A DNA stretch of 64,000 nt. Origin: Anoplopoma fimbria. Taxonomy: Eukaryota; Chordata; Actinopteri; Perciformes; Anoplopomatidae. Made by a program: the position numbers and the translations under genes. The notes beneath the pieces are model-generated. The model made no database searches and was not told the origin of the DNA. It saw only the letters and a list, made by a program, of their open reading frames with translations. Shown one piece after another: positions 47,401 to 56,353 of the stretch (the first letter of the stretch is position 1; every line of letters starts with the position of its first letter). Where the stretch lies: contig NC_072451.1 of NCBI RefSeq assembly GCF_027596085.1, positions 3,611,542 through 3,675,541 of the forward strand, given 5' to 3'.

Positions 47401-50400
47401 ATCAACAAATAAATTATGATGTATTATTATAGGTTAAGATGAGATTTTATTGATCCTTTGGTGAAATTCACAAACTAACCGGCAGTTTAAAATAAGCTCC
47501 ACCAGCTGCAACATTAAGGCGATTAACACATTTATGCATCAATAATTATAATCCAGTTATATCAAATGTTTTATTTTTGAAATGGGCCATTTTGCATTAT
47601 GAGTACTTAAAATATATTTTGATGCCTATACTTTTGTACTTGTTTTGAATGCAGGACTTTTACTTGTATAGAGTATTTCTACACTAGTAGTAGTACTACT
47701 AAAAATCTTCCACCTCTGGTCAAAGACTATAATAATTACAATTTTACGAATGAAAGATAGTCTCCTTTATTTTGATACAGCAAAAATAAAATCCCTTTTC
47801 TCTCAGCCCACTGTTGATATATTTCTTTCTGTTTTATATTCTTTGCACTTATTTGTTTTGTTTACAAGTTACAGAACACTTGACTTGTATACAGATATTT
47901 TTAGTCCAGTCTATTCTTCACCTTTATCTGTGCTGCTTGGTTGTCCTTGACCCCAGCTGTTATTTATATTTCTGAGAAAAACGGAGTCAAATTTCTTGTT
48001 CGTGTACGGATACTTGGCCAAATAGATTCTGATAATGTCAAACGTGACGAGCATCCGGCTCAACATTCAGGATGCTGTCGTCATGCTGCTGCAGGTGTCA
48101 GTGAGAAGATGAAAACAAGCCGGTACATCTGGTCTGAGTCACACATCTGTGGCAGGATGCTGCACAGCAGTGTGGCGCTTCAGACAGGCTTGTTGTCGTT
48201 ATGGGTAATAACTATCTTTCTTTCTCAACGAAGGAATGTGCGATCGCACAAATTACACAGAGTGACGTTGCATTTTGTTGCAGCAAAAGTCGAGCCACTT
48301 TCCATTATATACCATCCTGCCTTCTTTGCAGGATGACGCATTTCTTTGGTTCACCACGGAGGATACAAAAATAACTCTCTAGAGATTCAAGATTCTGTCT
48401 CTTATTATTATAATCCCATAAGTCTCTGATATACCTTTATACTCAGACTGGACTGTATTTAACCAAGACCCCAATACAGCCCTGTGATGTTCTTTAATTT
48501 GAGTCTGAATAAGTAGAAGTAAACATAAATTCTTGTTCTAATTGCCCGCTCTTATAAAGAGTTACTACATCTAGTTTAATATTCCTGCTTGCCTCACCAA
48601 CTAGCAGTGATATCGTGTGTTTTCCACACTCGATGCACCATAGTACCTGGCTACATCACAGGTGGGTGTGGTCACAGGCACAAGAGATGTCACCTGATCA
48701 CATCCAGGTGTGATGTTGTGTCAGCGGTTCAAGACTAATTGTCAATCTTGTGTTATTTTCCTGCAGGGCGCTGCATGGGGAGCACTTCACCCCAGCGTTC
48801 CATCAAAACAGTATCTTGACATCGTATAATCACTGTTGTATGATAGACTAGCATCTACCTTTTGCTATTTATTATATTCATTGGGCTACTATCTATTTGT
48901 TTGAACATGAGCATCGACCGGAGGATGCTTGACCTCATACTCTGAGCTTGACGCCGATCAATCTGACAGTCGTAGACCAAGGAGAACGATCCGTCGAAGA
49001 CAACCCGTACAGCGATAAAAGATCAATACTCGCTCTTTTGTATGAAAGTGTCTGTCTGACACATAAAGACGCTGCCAAAGCAAACTTTACCTACTACTAT
49101 TTTTTCTAAAGTGACATCACCAGCAATTTTCTTAAAAGTTAAGAAACTAGAAGCATTGGGAGCGGCATAGGCAAAGAGAAGGCGCAGTGCTCGGAAAAGA
49201 CGAGTTTGTGCAGCACTTTTTCTCGAGGCTGCAACGTGCACTCTTTTCTCTAATTGGAAGCAATTGAAATAAAGACGGTGGTGCTGAGAAAAAAATGCAA
49301 TGTGGACTCTTAGTACACATCTTAACCAATAGAGCAACAAAAAGTGTTTTAGCTAGAAGAGATCCAGTGAGAAGCTCCTCTTTAATTGGTCCTCTACGGT
49401 TCATCAAAGGGGCTTTCAAGCTTCCATTTAGTTCTACGATTATTTGGCCTGGAGAACATACAAAGTTCAACCTGTAAAATACGTATTCAAACAGAGAAAC
49501 TGGACTTTAACCGTGAATCCAGCAGGCTTTACACAACTCTTCCTCTGAAGTAGTCTTCTATAATAAACTCCTCCTGGTTCTCTGAGACTGAGAGGCAGAT
49601 CAAAGGAACTCTGATTCTTTCTTTTCCAGCGGTGCGTGGGCAGGAAGCTGCAGGATTTAGCACCGAGAGGTCATTCTTTTTTAATTGGCTGAGAGGCTGA
49701 GAGGTGTGATTCATCCATCTACGCTCCCACCTAATCAATCGCTCCCCCTTTTGATTCAACATCGACTGACCAGCTCGGGAAAAACTGACGCCACCAGGAC
49801 TGACGCACTGTCTGGAGAGAGCTGACATGGACGTCTTTGGAGAGGTTGTTGTTCTCTGTGAGCTCGCTGACTCTGCGTCATTCGATCAGCTGAAGTGTGC
49901 TGATGTCAGTCGGGCTCACCTGCTCCTCTGAAGGCGTCGGTGGTTTCCACAGTGCTGCTGAACACATCTGAAACACAGAATCACACTAATGAGAGACTCA
50001 GGCTGCTGTTGGGAAAGAAATACGTTTGTTTCTTTATTTAATCCTTTCACGAGGACGTCAAACGCAGAGCTCAGATTCAGATTTAATGCACATTAAGAGC
50101 AGAGTGATTGGTGTTTATTGTAAGATTGCTGATATAAAGTAGAAAAGCATCCTGGTATTTCTATGTGTCTGTAGCTGAGTGAAATAAACAGTTTGTCTAA
50201 CCGTCATTTTCTCCTCACCACTGATCTCTTATCTATAAAAAAAACTTTCTGAACCCCAAGAAGTTTTGGGGCGTGTTTAGGCTCCTCCCACATTTTTCTC
50301 TGTGTGGCCTTTATTTTCACTGCAATATAATAGTCCTGCAGAATAACACAGTTACAATGCCATAAAACATAAAAAAGGGGAAAAAAAGGAAGTTAAATTA

Positions 50401-50994
50401 TTTTATAATTCATTTTACCAATGGTGGGGGAAAAAGTAGCTATATATATTGAACTATTAACATTTTTACAACCTTTCCTCTCCTCTCTGCTCTGTTTTCA
50501 GCAGCCTGAAGTTTAGTGAAAGTTTCAATGAATTTTTGATGAACTACAAAATCTGACGATTATGATAAACGGTGTAGTTTGTTTAAGGAAAACATGCCTC
50601 ATAATCCCGCAGGCAGGTTTTGGGGTTCAGAAGACTCATATTTTCTGGAAGTAAAACCATGAATATAAAACATTAGTGTTGCCGCGGTCCTCGTTTCTCC
50701 TCTATTGCAGTTACCTGTCTGATTTGAAGCGGAGCAGGACGACTCGGCGAGGCCTCTCAGCGTAGAGTTGTATGAGCTCTGAGTCATGCAGTCGATGGCA
50801 GCCTGGTCACATTCACAGAGCGTCTGCTGACACCAATCACCAGCATCTCCGTGATCAAGAAAAGAGCATTAATTAATGTCCTTACACAGTTCTGTCATCT
50901 ATTAAACATAAAGACATGTAGAGACACTGGTGCAACAGTTTTTATTTATTGGTGTAATAGTGGATGGTAACAGTTAAGGTAAAAATATATATAA

Positions 50995-51025
<31 letters not shown>

Positions 51026-54000
51026 TACATTACATTACATTACAGTCATATAGCATTTAGCAGACGCTTTTATCCAAAGCATTTAGACTTACAGGAAGTG
51101 TATTCAACATAGGTATTCAAGAGAACTACTAGTCACCAGAAGTCATAAGTGCATCTCCTTTCTTAAACAAGCATCTAAAAGCATAAACCAGAGCAAAAGT
51201 ATAGTGCAGAAGCAAATTACTACGAAAACAATAATTGCAACAAACTAATACGAATAGAATAAGTGCTAAAACTATCACGAATAAGATAAGTGCTACAAAC
51301 TACTACGATAGGATAAGTGCTATATCAGCTATATATATATATATATATATATAGATGAGAAGATTTAATGACAAACGTTCATGTTTGTACGCCAAATATG
51401 AAGCAGTTAGAAGCTGTTTAGTTTATCTTAGCTTAGCACAAATACTGGAAACAGGATAACAGCTAGCTCTGTCTGAAATAAACTAAATTACACCTGCAGT
51501 TCTTCAAATGGCCACTTGAGGCTCAATCCCAAACCCCATAGAACCTCATAATAAAGTGGCCGATTGGCTGTTCATGAATTCTGGTAAGTACTTTACAAAA
51601 AAGCCTGTTCTTCACTAGCAAACATAATTCATTATGGATGCACCTTGATAACAAGGCTAGGAACCTTACGCTAAGAAATAGCTGGTTACTTAGCAGTACT
51701 TGGCCTTGCTAGCGCCACCCCTCTCGTCCAAGTATGGTCACTTCTGGGTCTTAAAAAAAACAAGATGGCGACCGCAAAAATGACAAACTCTAGGTTGTAT
51801 ATCGGTAGTCACCAAACCAATGGGGGACGTTGCGGCGGTGACTAAGTTCACTTTTTAGAAACAGTCTAAGGTTTGATCTTGTTTGTTTGAAAGTTTAAAA
51901 AAAACAATTTGTGGCTTTAATGAGACTTTAATGACTATTTCTTGGCCCGGTCTCAGTTACTTCCTGAAGTCCTGGTGCTACCGTGAGTCACCCAGCAGAC
52001 ATATTTACTTCACAGACACAAGAATGACTTTCTCACCTTACTCTCAACAAGAAAGCTACTGAGCACATTTTACCATAATGTCCCCTTTAAACTGTAAGTC
52101 TTACCACAGCTGGAGTTTGCAGCTGAACAGGTGAAGTTGTTGGGAAGAGGAGGCAGCTCCTGCCTGCAGGGGGCAGCGTTCTGATAACAGGTCCTGTGAG
52201 TCTCACAGCAGCTGCAGCAAAGAAGAAACAAGAGAGCTATACGTATTAAATAAGTAACCAAAAAAAGGAAGGAAGTCCACATAGGGTGTCGAAGCACAAT
52301 ATGGTTAAACTGGGATAAAGATTAAATCATTATTGAGGAGTTCTTGTCAGATGTGTTTGTGACAGACTTCCCCCTGTTTAAAGCTGTGATTCTCAACCTT
52401 TTTGCCTCGTTGTCCCTTTAAACAAAGCCAACTGATTTGATATTCCAGTATTCAAAGAAAATATTAAGATGATGGAAGCCTAAAAAATATGCTTTTTGTT
52501 CTTTCCAATCCAGTTAGTGTAAAGGAAAATAGTGACACACTCGAAGCCAAGCTGCAAAAAGATATTTAAAAAATGAACAACGTTTCCACATGGCAGTCAT
52601 CTTCAGGGTTATCTGACCTCCACATCTTTACCTTGTGAACTCCTGGGGCCGTCTTTTGAGGACTGCTGGTCCACTGGGACTCCAGATAAACCCTGTACTC
52701 CCTCACCTCATTAAACGAATGAAAGGTCTCATGTTATAGAAGGGTTTTGTTTATCAGTACCAATCAGACACAATGTTTTCAAATCCTCTCTGTCCAGACT
52801 CATGGACTTTAAGGCTCATTCCCTTCAAAGTCCAGGGTTTAGTTCTGTCCCACTGTCAAATCCTCCAGAGTTTGAGGGTCTTTATGAACAATTTCTGTAA
52901 GTCCGCATTTCTGCAGACTTTGCCCAAGGGAATTACCCACAATCCATAGAGCCAAGGGAAGCCAGAGACGTAAAAAAAAAAAAGTCCGGCATATTAAATT
53001 TACTGGTACATAAAAACATATAGAATCAGAGGAATGTCAGCAGAGACTATATAACACAGCTGGTTTATTCATAAAAAAATCTGAATGTTATTAAAGCTGT
53101 TTTGATAAAAAGAAAAGTAAAAAAAATATAAAAGAAATACCCACAATTGTACATAACATGTTATTACGTTGTCATGGTAACGTGACATGTTGCAGCAAAG
53201 TGCTGTCACATTCGTGTTTAATAGCAGTTCAATCCCCTTGCAGCCTTTCACACTGAAACCATTTTACCAGGTGATGTCAGTAAAGTCCCTGAGCGGTTTA
53301 GGGTTTAAGGTCTTTAGGGGGGACATTTGGATCGGGTCTTACTCACATGTCCAGAGGATCCACAGGGTTTCCAGAGGCCACATATCTGCAGGAGCAGCCG
53401 TAGTCTTCCAGGTCGCGTGGACAAAGCCCCGTCGCACAGCGGAGCTTCAGAGTAAAGCTCAGCAGAGAGGGGAAGTTATCGAAGACCGAGTGGAGCCAGG
53501 TGAAGCGTAGGCCGAGACAATCTGCAGGAGGAGGAGGAGGAGGAGGGAAACAGGAAGCGATGAAACACACGGAGGATGTGATGGAGGGAACTTCATTTCC
53601 TCCATCTCACAGGTGGGGAGCGGAGTGATTTAATCATAGATAATCCTGTCGGCAGGTAAACCGAGTCCAGAGAAGCATGCGGGGCAGAAAATTATTTAGG
53701 CCACAATTATCCACATGCCGGGTTCAACCCACGGTGCTGATCAGGACTGTAGGTGTCCCAGAACATCACAGCTTGCGAATCAGTCGACCTTGATGTCAAC
53801 AACATCAGAAAATACAACTCAAATATCACGCGGGGATGAAGCAGCTGGACGATTGTTGGGAAACAAGATGTCAGTCGGAGCAATTATCATCTGAGCTGGA
53901 TGAGAAAATGTTGCTGATAATAAAGACAACCGGATGCATCATGGAGTGTGATTACGCAACACAGTCTCATGACAGTTAGGTTTAGAAAACAAAACCAACA

Positions 54001-55127
54001 GTTAGGTTTAGACAACAAAACCAACAGTTAAGTTTGGCAACAAAACAACAGTTAGAGACAACAAAACCAACAGTTAGGTTTAGACAACAAAACCAACAGT
54101 TAGGTTTAGACAACAAAACCAAAGTTAGGTTTAGACAACAACAGTTAGGTTTAGACAACAAAACCAACAGTTAGGTTTACAAAACCAACAGTTAGTTTTT
54201 AGACAACAAAACCAACAGTTAGGTTTAGACAACAAAACCAACAGTTAGGTTTAGACAACAAAACCAACAGTTAGGTTTAGAAACAAAACCAACAGTTAGG
54301 TTTAGACAACAAAACCAACAGTTAGGTTTAGACAACAAAACCAACAGTTAACAACAAAACCAACAGTTAGGTTTAGACAACAAAACCAACAGTTAGGTTT
54401 AGGAAACAAAACCAACAGTTAGGTTTAGACAACAAAACCAACAGTTAGGTTAAGTTAACAAAACCAACAGTTAGGTTTAGGAAACAAAACCGCTTCTTTA
54501 AAATACCTTACATACATTAATATTCCGTTTTTGAGCAGTCAGATTAGCATACAATTTAGATATTTGTTCATAAATACTAACTGATGGTTTGCCTGGATAT
54601 ATTTAGCAGTGTATGACAGTGAACATACTGAACCCCCATCAGCACTCTGACCTTTGGTTCTCATATTAAATGCTGCGTGACTGATCTTTTGATCTCTGTG
54701 AACCAATAAATCGCCGACTCTGATTAGCTGATTCATTAATTGATATTAAGCAGAGCTATATGTCTCATGTGTCATATTGATGTTTCAGCCTCACCGGTCA
54801 TGTGATCTGTGTTTTGGTCGCCGGCCTCTGGGTCCCGGCAGGAGATGGAGCTGGCAGAAAGTGCTGAAGACAAAGATGAGTCATTATTATAATATAGTTA
54901 TTTGATTAACATTTAACACATCAGTGAACCCCATTAGTGTAATGACACAAAACACATGTAACCATCACAGAAAAGTCAGCCTTGAGTTGAATTTTGGTCC
55001 AGATGCGACTGAATGTGCCCTTAAACCAGGTTTGAACGTGTTTTTCAGGGTACGTAGAAGGGAACTCACCGTTTGGAACAGCAGATAGCATGAAAATCCA
55101 TATCAGAAACATGACTCGTACCTGCAT
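33864..55127 (-). CDS. oc90: Otoconin-90, complete gene, 21 coding exons, 1014 aa
   Basis: Otoconin-90 is a secreted matrix protein of the inner ear that seeds CaCO3 otoliths or otoconia. Exons in transcript order (written high to low): 55127-55070, 54863-54795, 53521-53347, 52211-52105, 50846-50715, 49967-49920, 47181-47131, 46301-46191, 45185-45054, 44813-44724, 44161-43940, 43687-43547, 42790-42653, 41771-41649, 40040-39867, 39100-38843, 37678-37580, 37381-37210, 36381-36275, 35493-35205, 34212-33864. Together they give 3045 bases in one frame with a TAG stop. Residues 1-18 are a hydrophobic signal peptide. Two cysteine-rich PLA2-like domains (about 45-175 and 715-850) flank a low-complexity linker; an acidic tail ends the protein. 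Less certain borders: the acceptors of the 50846 and 45185 exons, the donor of the 41649 exon, and the start, since TGAATGCAG before the first exon could itself be an acceptor, making Met 6 (55112) the start. Human OC90 is, from memory, about half this length. Confidence 0.9.
34213..35204. other. oc90 intron with a small hAT MITE
   Basis: Contains the 140-base element 34518-34657; otherwise nothing is recognised. Confidence 0.6.
34518..34657. mobile_element. hAT-type MITE, 140 bp
   Basis: Starts CAGAGGTAGAAGTACTCAG and ends CTCTCCACCTTTG, imperfect inverted ends. A perfect 8-base target duplication ATTACTAG lies at 34510-34517 and 34658-34665. Same family as 47322-47718. Confidence 0.88.
35494..36274. 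other. oc90 intron, no feature recognised
   Basis: AT-rich; many short poly-A and poly-T runs. No repeat or gene supported. Confidence 0.5.
36275..37678 (-). CDS. oc90: oc90 PLA2-like domain 2, first three exons
   Basis: Exons 37678-37580, 37381-37210 and 36381-36275. The first gives the lead-in [16 protein letters not shown]; the second [20 protein letters not shown] and GGRPTDQLD, a well kept calcium loop; the third [19 protein letters not shown]. The active-site His is present but the usual Asp after it is His, so again a non-catalytic fold is expected. Exon 36381 is 107 bases, exactly as long as its counterpart in domain 1, with the same phases, pointing to duplication of the domain. Confidence 0.92.
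36644..36933. mobile_element. MITE with about 40-base inverted ends (family R2)
   Basis: Left end tttaaaagaacagtgtgtaa followed by cattaggggcatctactag. The right end is the diverged inverted copy ending gtgcacctttaaa. The right end in reverse also matches the R2 copies at 37727 and 25195 (ggcatctagtggtgag). Lies in an oc90 intron. Confidence 0.75.
37679..38842. other. oc90 intron, mostly unassigned
   Basis: Apart from the R2 copy (37727-37880) nothing is recognised. An ORF of 78 codons at 37978 has no domain or splice support. Confidence 0.5.
37727..37880 (+). repeat. Dispersed repeat family R2 copy
   Basis: ttaaaggaagagcgtgtggg then ggcatctagtggtgaggtgg; matches 25195 and the inverted right end of 36644-36933. 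Confidence 0.7.
38843..49967 (-). CDS. oc90: oc90 linker, eleven symmetric phase-1 exons, Ser/Thr-rich and acidic
   Basis: Exons 49967, 47181, 46301, 45185, 44813, 44161, 43687, 42790, 41771, 40040 and 39100 (upper ends). Every one starts and ends in phase 1, so any could be skipped or repeated without a frame shift. Content: Thr-rich runs ([19 protein letters not shown]), acidic runs ([18 protein letters not shown]), a Gly/Glu-rich repeat (41649-41771), and an Ala-Glu repeat (AEAEAEAG). Mucin-like O-glycosylation and calcium binding are inferred. The linker spans about residues 181-676. The Gly/Glu exon turns to Arg-Gly in its last third, which could reflect a sequencing slip in the GGA repeats; its donor GTCGGT is weak. 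Confidence 0.75.
39101..39866. other. oc90 intron with an R2 fragment
   Basis: At 39160-39265 the words aacatgaagaggacctgctc and ttattatacacca match the right half of the R2 copy at 25195-25500. Nothing else recognised. Confidence 0.55.
40300..40740 (+). mobile_element. Non-LTR retrotransposon (LINE) 3' remnant
   Basis: Broken plus-strand frames read [18 protein letters not shown], then in another frame [15 protein letters not shown] and [18 protein letters not shown]. Such phrases (YS..I.S.L..S..VWF; LLPSGRR; R...F.....) are typical of the C-terminal end of L2/Rex-type reverse transcriptase ORFs in fish. Several frameshifts and no upstream RT domain: a dead 5'-truncated copy inside an oc90 intron. 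Confidence 0.75.
40935..41560 (+). repeat. Degenerate ~30-base minisatellite (gtcatagtatagtatgt type)
   Basis: About 20 imperfect units of aaaagtcatagtatagtatg plus tcgaaaa, directly right of the LINE remnant. Related words occur on its left (40080-40280), so the LINE may have inserted into the array. Confidence 0.85.
41772..42652. other. oc90 intron, no feature recognised
   Basis: Unique-looking AT-rich sequence with no supported gene or repeat. Confidence 0.5.
42791..43546. other. oc90 intron, no feature recognised
   Basis: No gene, tract or dispersed family identified. Confidence 0.5.
44162..44723. other. oc90 intron, no feature recognised
   Basis: AT-rich; nothing supported. Confidence 0.5.
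45186..46190. other. oc90 intron with a dispersed repeat fragment
   Basis: 45241-45420 carries acatgactttcacccaggag and ttttgttttctaaacctaaa. These match, in opposite orientation, parts of 62518-62660 and the core unit of the minisatellite at 53966-54495. Confidence 0.55.
46302..47130. other. oc90 intron, no feature recognised
   Basis: AT-rich with poly-T runs. No supported feature. Confidence 0.5.
47182..49919. other. Long oc90 intron with one hAT MITE
   Basis: Contains 47322-47718. The rest shows ORFs of 60-131 codons (47941 plus, 49023 minus, 49529 minus) without recognisable domains or matching splice phases; left unassigned. Confidence 0.5.
47322..47718. mobile_element. hAT-type MITE, 397 bp
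   Basis: Ends CAGAGGTGGAA and TTCCACCTCTG are perfect inverted repeats of 11 bases. Flanks GTCACAGA (47314-47321) and GTCAAAGA (47719-47726) are an 8-base target duplication with one mismatch. It contains the agtac-rich core of this family plus unrelated internal sequence. Confidence 0.88.
49968..50714. other. oc90 intron, no feature recognised
   Basis: No gene or repeat family supported. Confidence 0.5.
50715..53521 (-). CDS. oc90: oc90 PLA2-like domain 1 (three exons)
   Basis: Exons 53521-53347, 52211-52105 and 50846-50715. They show the secreted PLA2 pattern: [10 protein letters not shown] (calcium loop), then [11 protein letters not shown] (active-site helix), then [13 protein letters not shown]. 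The catalytic His is kept, but the following Asp of HD, which binds calcium in active enzymes, is Arg, and the loop glycines are partly lost, so catalysis is not expected. Asn-X-Ser/Thr sites (NFT, NSS) suggest glycosylation. The third exon needs the acceptor ATCACGGAG to stay in frame; the nearer TCAG and CAG sites would create a stop. Confidence 0.88.
50985..51355. repeat. Teleost dispersed repeat between two (TA)n tracts
   Basis: (TA)n at 50996-51024, then attac pentamers, then tagcatttagcagacgcttt followed by tatccaaagc, a word found very widely in fish genomes, then a run of diverged ataagtgcta(a)aactactacg units and a second (TA)n at 51331-51352. Class of the element not determined. Confidence 0.7.
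51480..51870 (+). repeat. Dispersed repeat, R1-related
   Basis: Includes aaatggccacttgaggct and, further on, agtatggtcacttctgggtc, caagatggcgacc and accaatgggggacgt, which match the right part of the R1 copy at 58200-58380. Confidence 0.6.
52212..53346. other. oc90 intron within PLA2-like domain 1
   Basis: Nothing firm. At 52385-52430 gtgattctcaacctttttgc resembles the left end of the CAGTGGTTCTCAAC hAT family, but no right end is found. Confidence 0.45.
53966..54495 (+). repeat. 26-base minisatellite, about 20 units
   Basis: Unit: acagttaggtttagacaaca plus aaacca, with shortened and variant copies. Fills much of the oc90 intron between the 54795 and 53521 exons. The same word appears once in a dispersed fish repeat (45300-45400, 62518-62560), so the array probably grew from such a copy. 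The spacers vary too little to be a CRISPR array. Confidence 0.92.
55070..55127 (-). CDS. oc90: oc90 exon 1, signal peptide
   Basis: Encodes [19 protein letters not shown], a short basic start then a hydrophobic core and a small-residue end, as in secretory signals. Donor GTGAGT follows. Upstream on the minus strand TTTTTTCCTCTGAATGCAG looks like a splice acceptor that overlaps the first ATG, so a non-coding exon further upstream and a start at the internal Met are possible. Confidence 0.75.
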
Positions 55128-56009
55128 TCAGAGGAAAAAAGGCTTATGTTTCATGATGAACTTTTCAATTAGGAGCAAAATGGGGAAAATCTCAGAGCAT
55201 TACAACAGAGAAAGACACAAATGGTGCTCGGATCATCGTTATTGCAAAGCAAAGCTTCAACTTTGCAGTTCTTTTATTGTAAAACATTTGCTCAGTTTGT
55301 TGGCCGGTACAGGTACAAAAACTATAAAAAGTACATCAATTAGCCACAGTTTTCTTACCATGAACACACTGTAGTTTATTCTGACTCAATCCCACACTAG
55401 AGCACAAAATGTGGATTAATCCGCTGCTGAAAATAGTTCTGCAACAAATCGCTATTTTGTCATGTTTGTTTGTTTGAAACTACAGTGACCAGATGTTTTA
55501 GGAAAATACTGAGCCTTTACATTTTTTTATATTTTTTTTTATTGAATTACATCTTCAGAAGGAACCAATGGGCTTCGAGCAAAGAAACACAGACAGGAAG
55601 TTAGAAAGTATTGAGAGGCGGACTTTTGGAGGTCGGTGCTTTTGGTCTTATTTTTCATTGATTTAATTAAAAATAATAGCATCAGCCTTCACAGCCATCA
55701 AAAGATCATCCTGTTGTTATTGTAAATAATTGACCAGACAGTGTTTCATTTCATGTTTTGAACTTTCCCAACATAAAATAATTCATAAGACTACAATTTA
55801 CATTTTATATTCAATTATATTTGTTTAGCCATATATCACAAATCAAACATATGCCTCAGAGGGCTTTACAATCTGTAAAACTGTACAATTTGGAAAAGGA
55901 AAAGCTCCACTCAAAAAACTAAACTATGGTACACAACTCAGGATCCTTTTCGCAATTCGCAATATGAAATTTTGTTTTAGCATGCAGACGCTGCTGTAAT
56001 TCTCTACAC

Positions 56010-56353
56010 CAGTGGTTCTCAACCTTTTTTCAGTGATGTACCCCCTGTGAAATACTTTTTTAGCCAAGTACCCCCTAACCAGCGCCAAGCATTTTTGGTT
56101 GAAAAAAAGATGTAATACTAAGCGCTCTGCCATCAGTGTCTGATTTATTAAACTGTCAACACTGACGATTGCATTGAATTCAGTTTATGAACTTACAATT
56201 ATATTTTATTGAATATTTATTAAATAACTATTTTTAAAGGATTTTTGAATGGATGCTAATTTTAAATATATATATTTTTTAAAATCTCACGTACCCCCTG
56301 GAGTGCCTTCACGTACCCCCAGGGGTACACGTACCCCCATTTGAGAACCACTG
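56010..56353. mobile_element. hAT-type MITE, 344 bp
   Basis: Termini CAGTGGTTCTCAACC and gagaaccactg. A perfect 8-base target duplication CTCTACAC lies at 56002-56009 and 56354-56361. Same element as 3378-3643 but longer at both ends: it keeps the cagtgatgtaccccctgtga part and a series of acgtaccccc words at 56290-56338 that the TRIM-unit copy has lost. Confidence 0.93.

Noticed and set aside
47941..48336. 131-codon plus ORF
   Set aside because: Opposite strand inside a long oc90 intron, no domain and no support.
53966..54495. CRISPR-like array
   Set aside because: Units are contiguous with no unique spacers, and the context is a vertebrate intron; it is a minisatellite.
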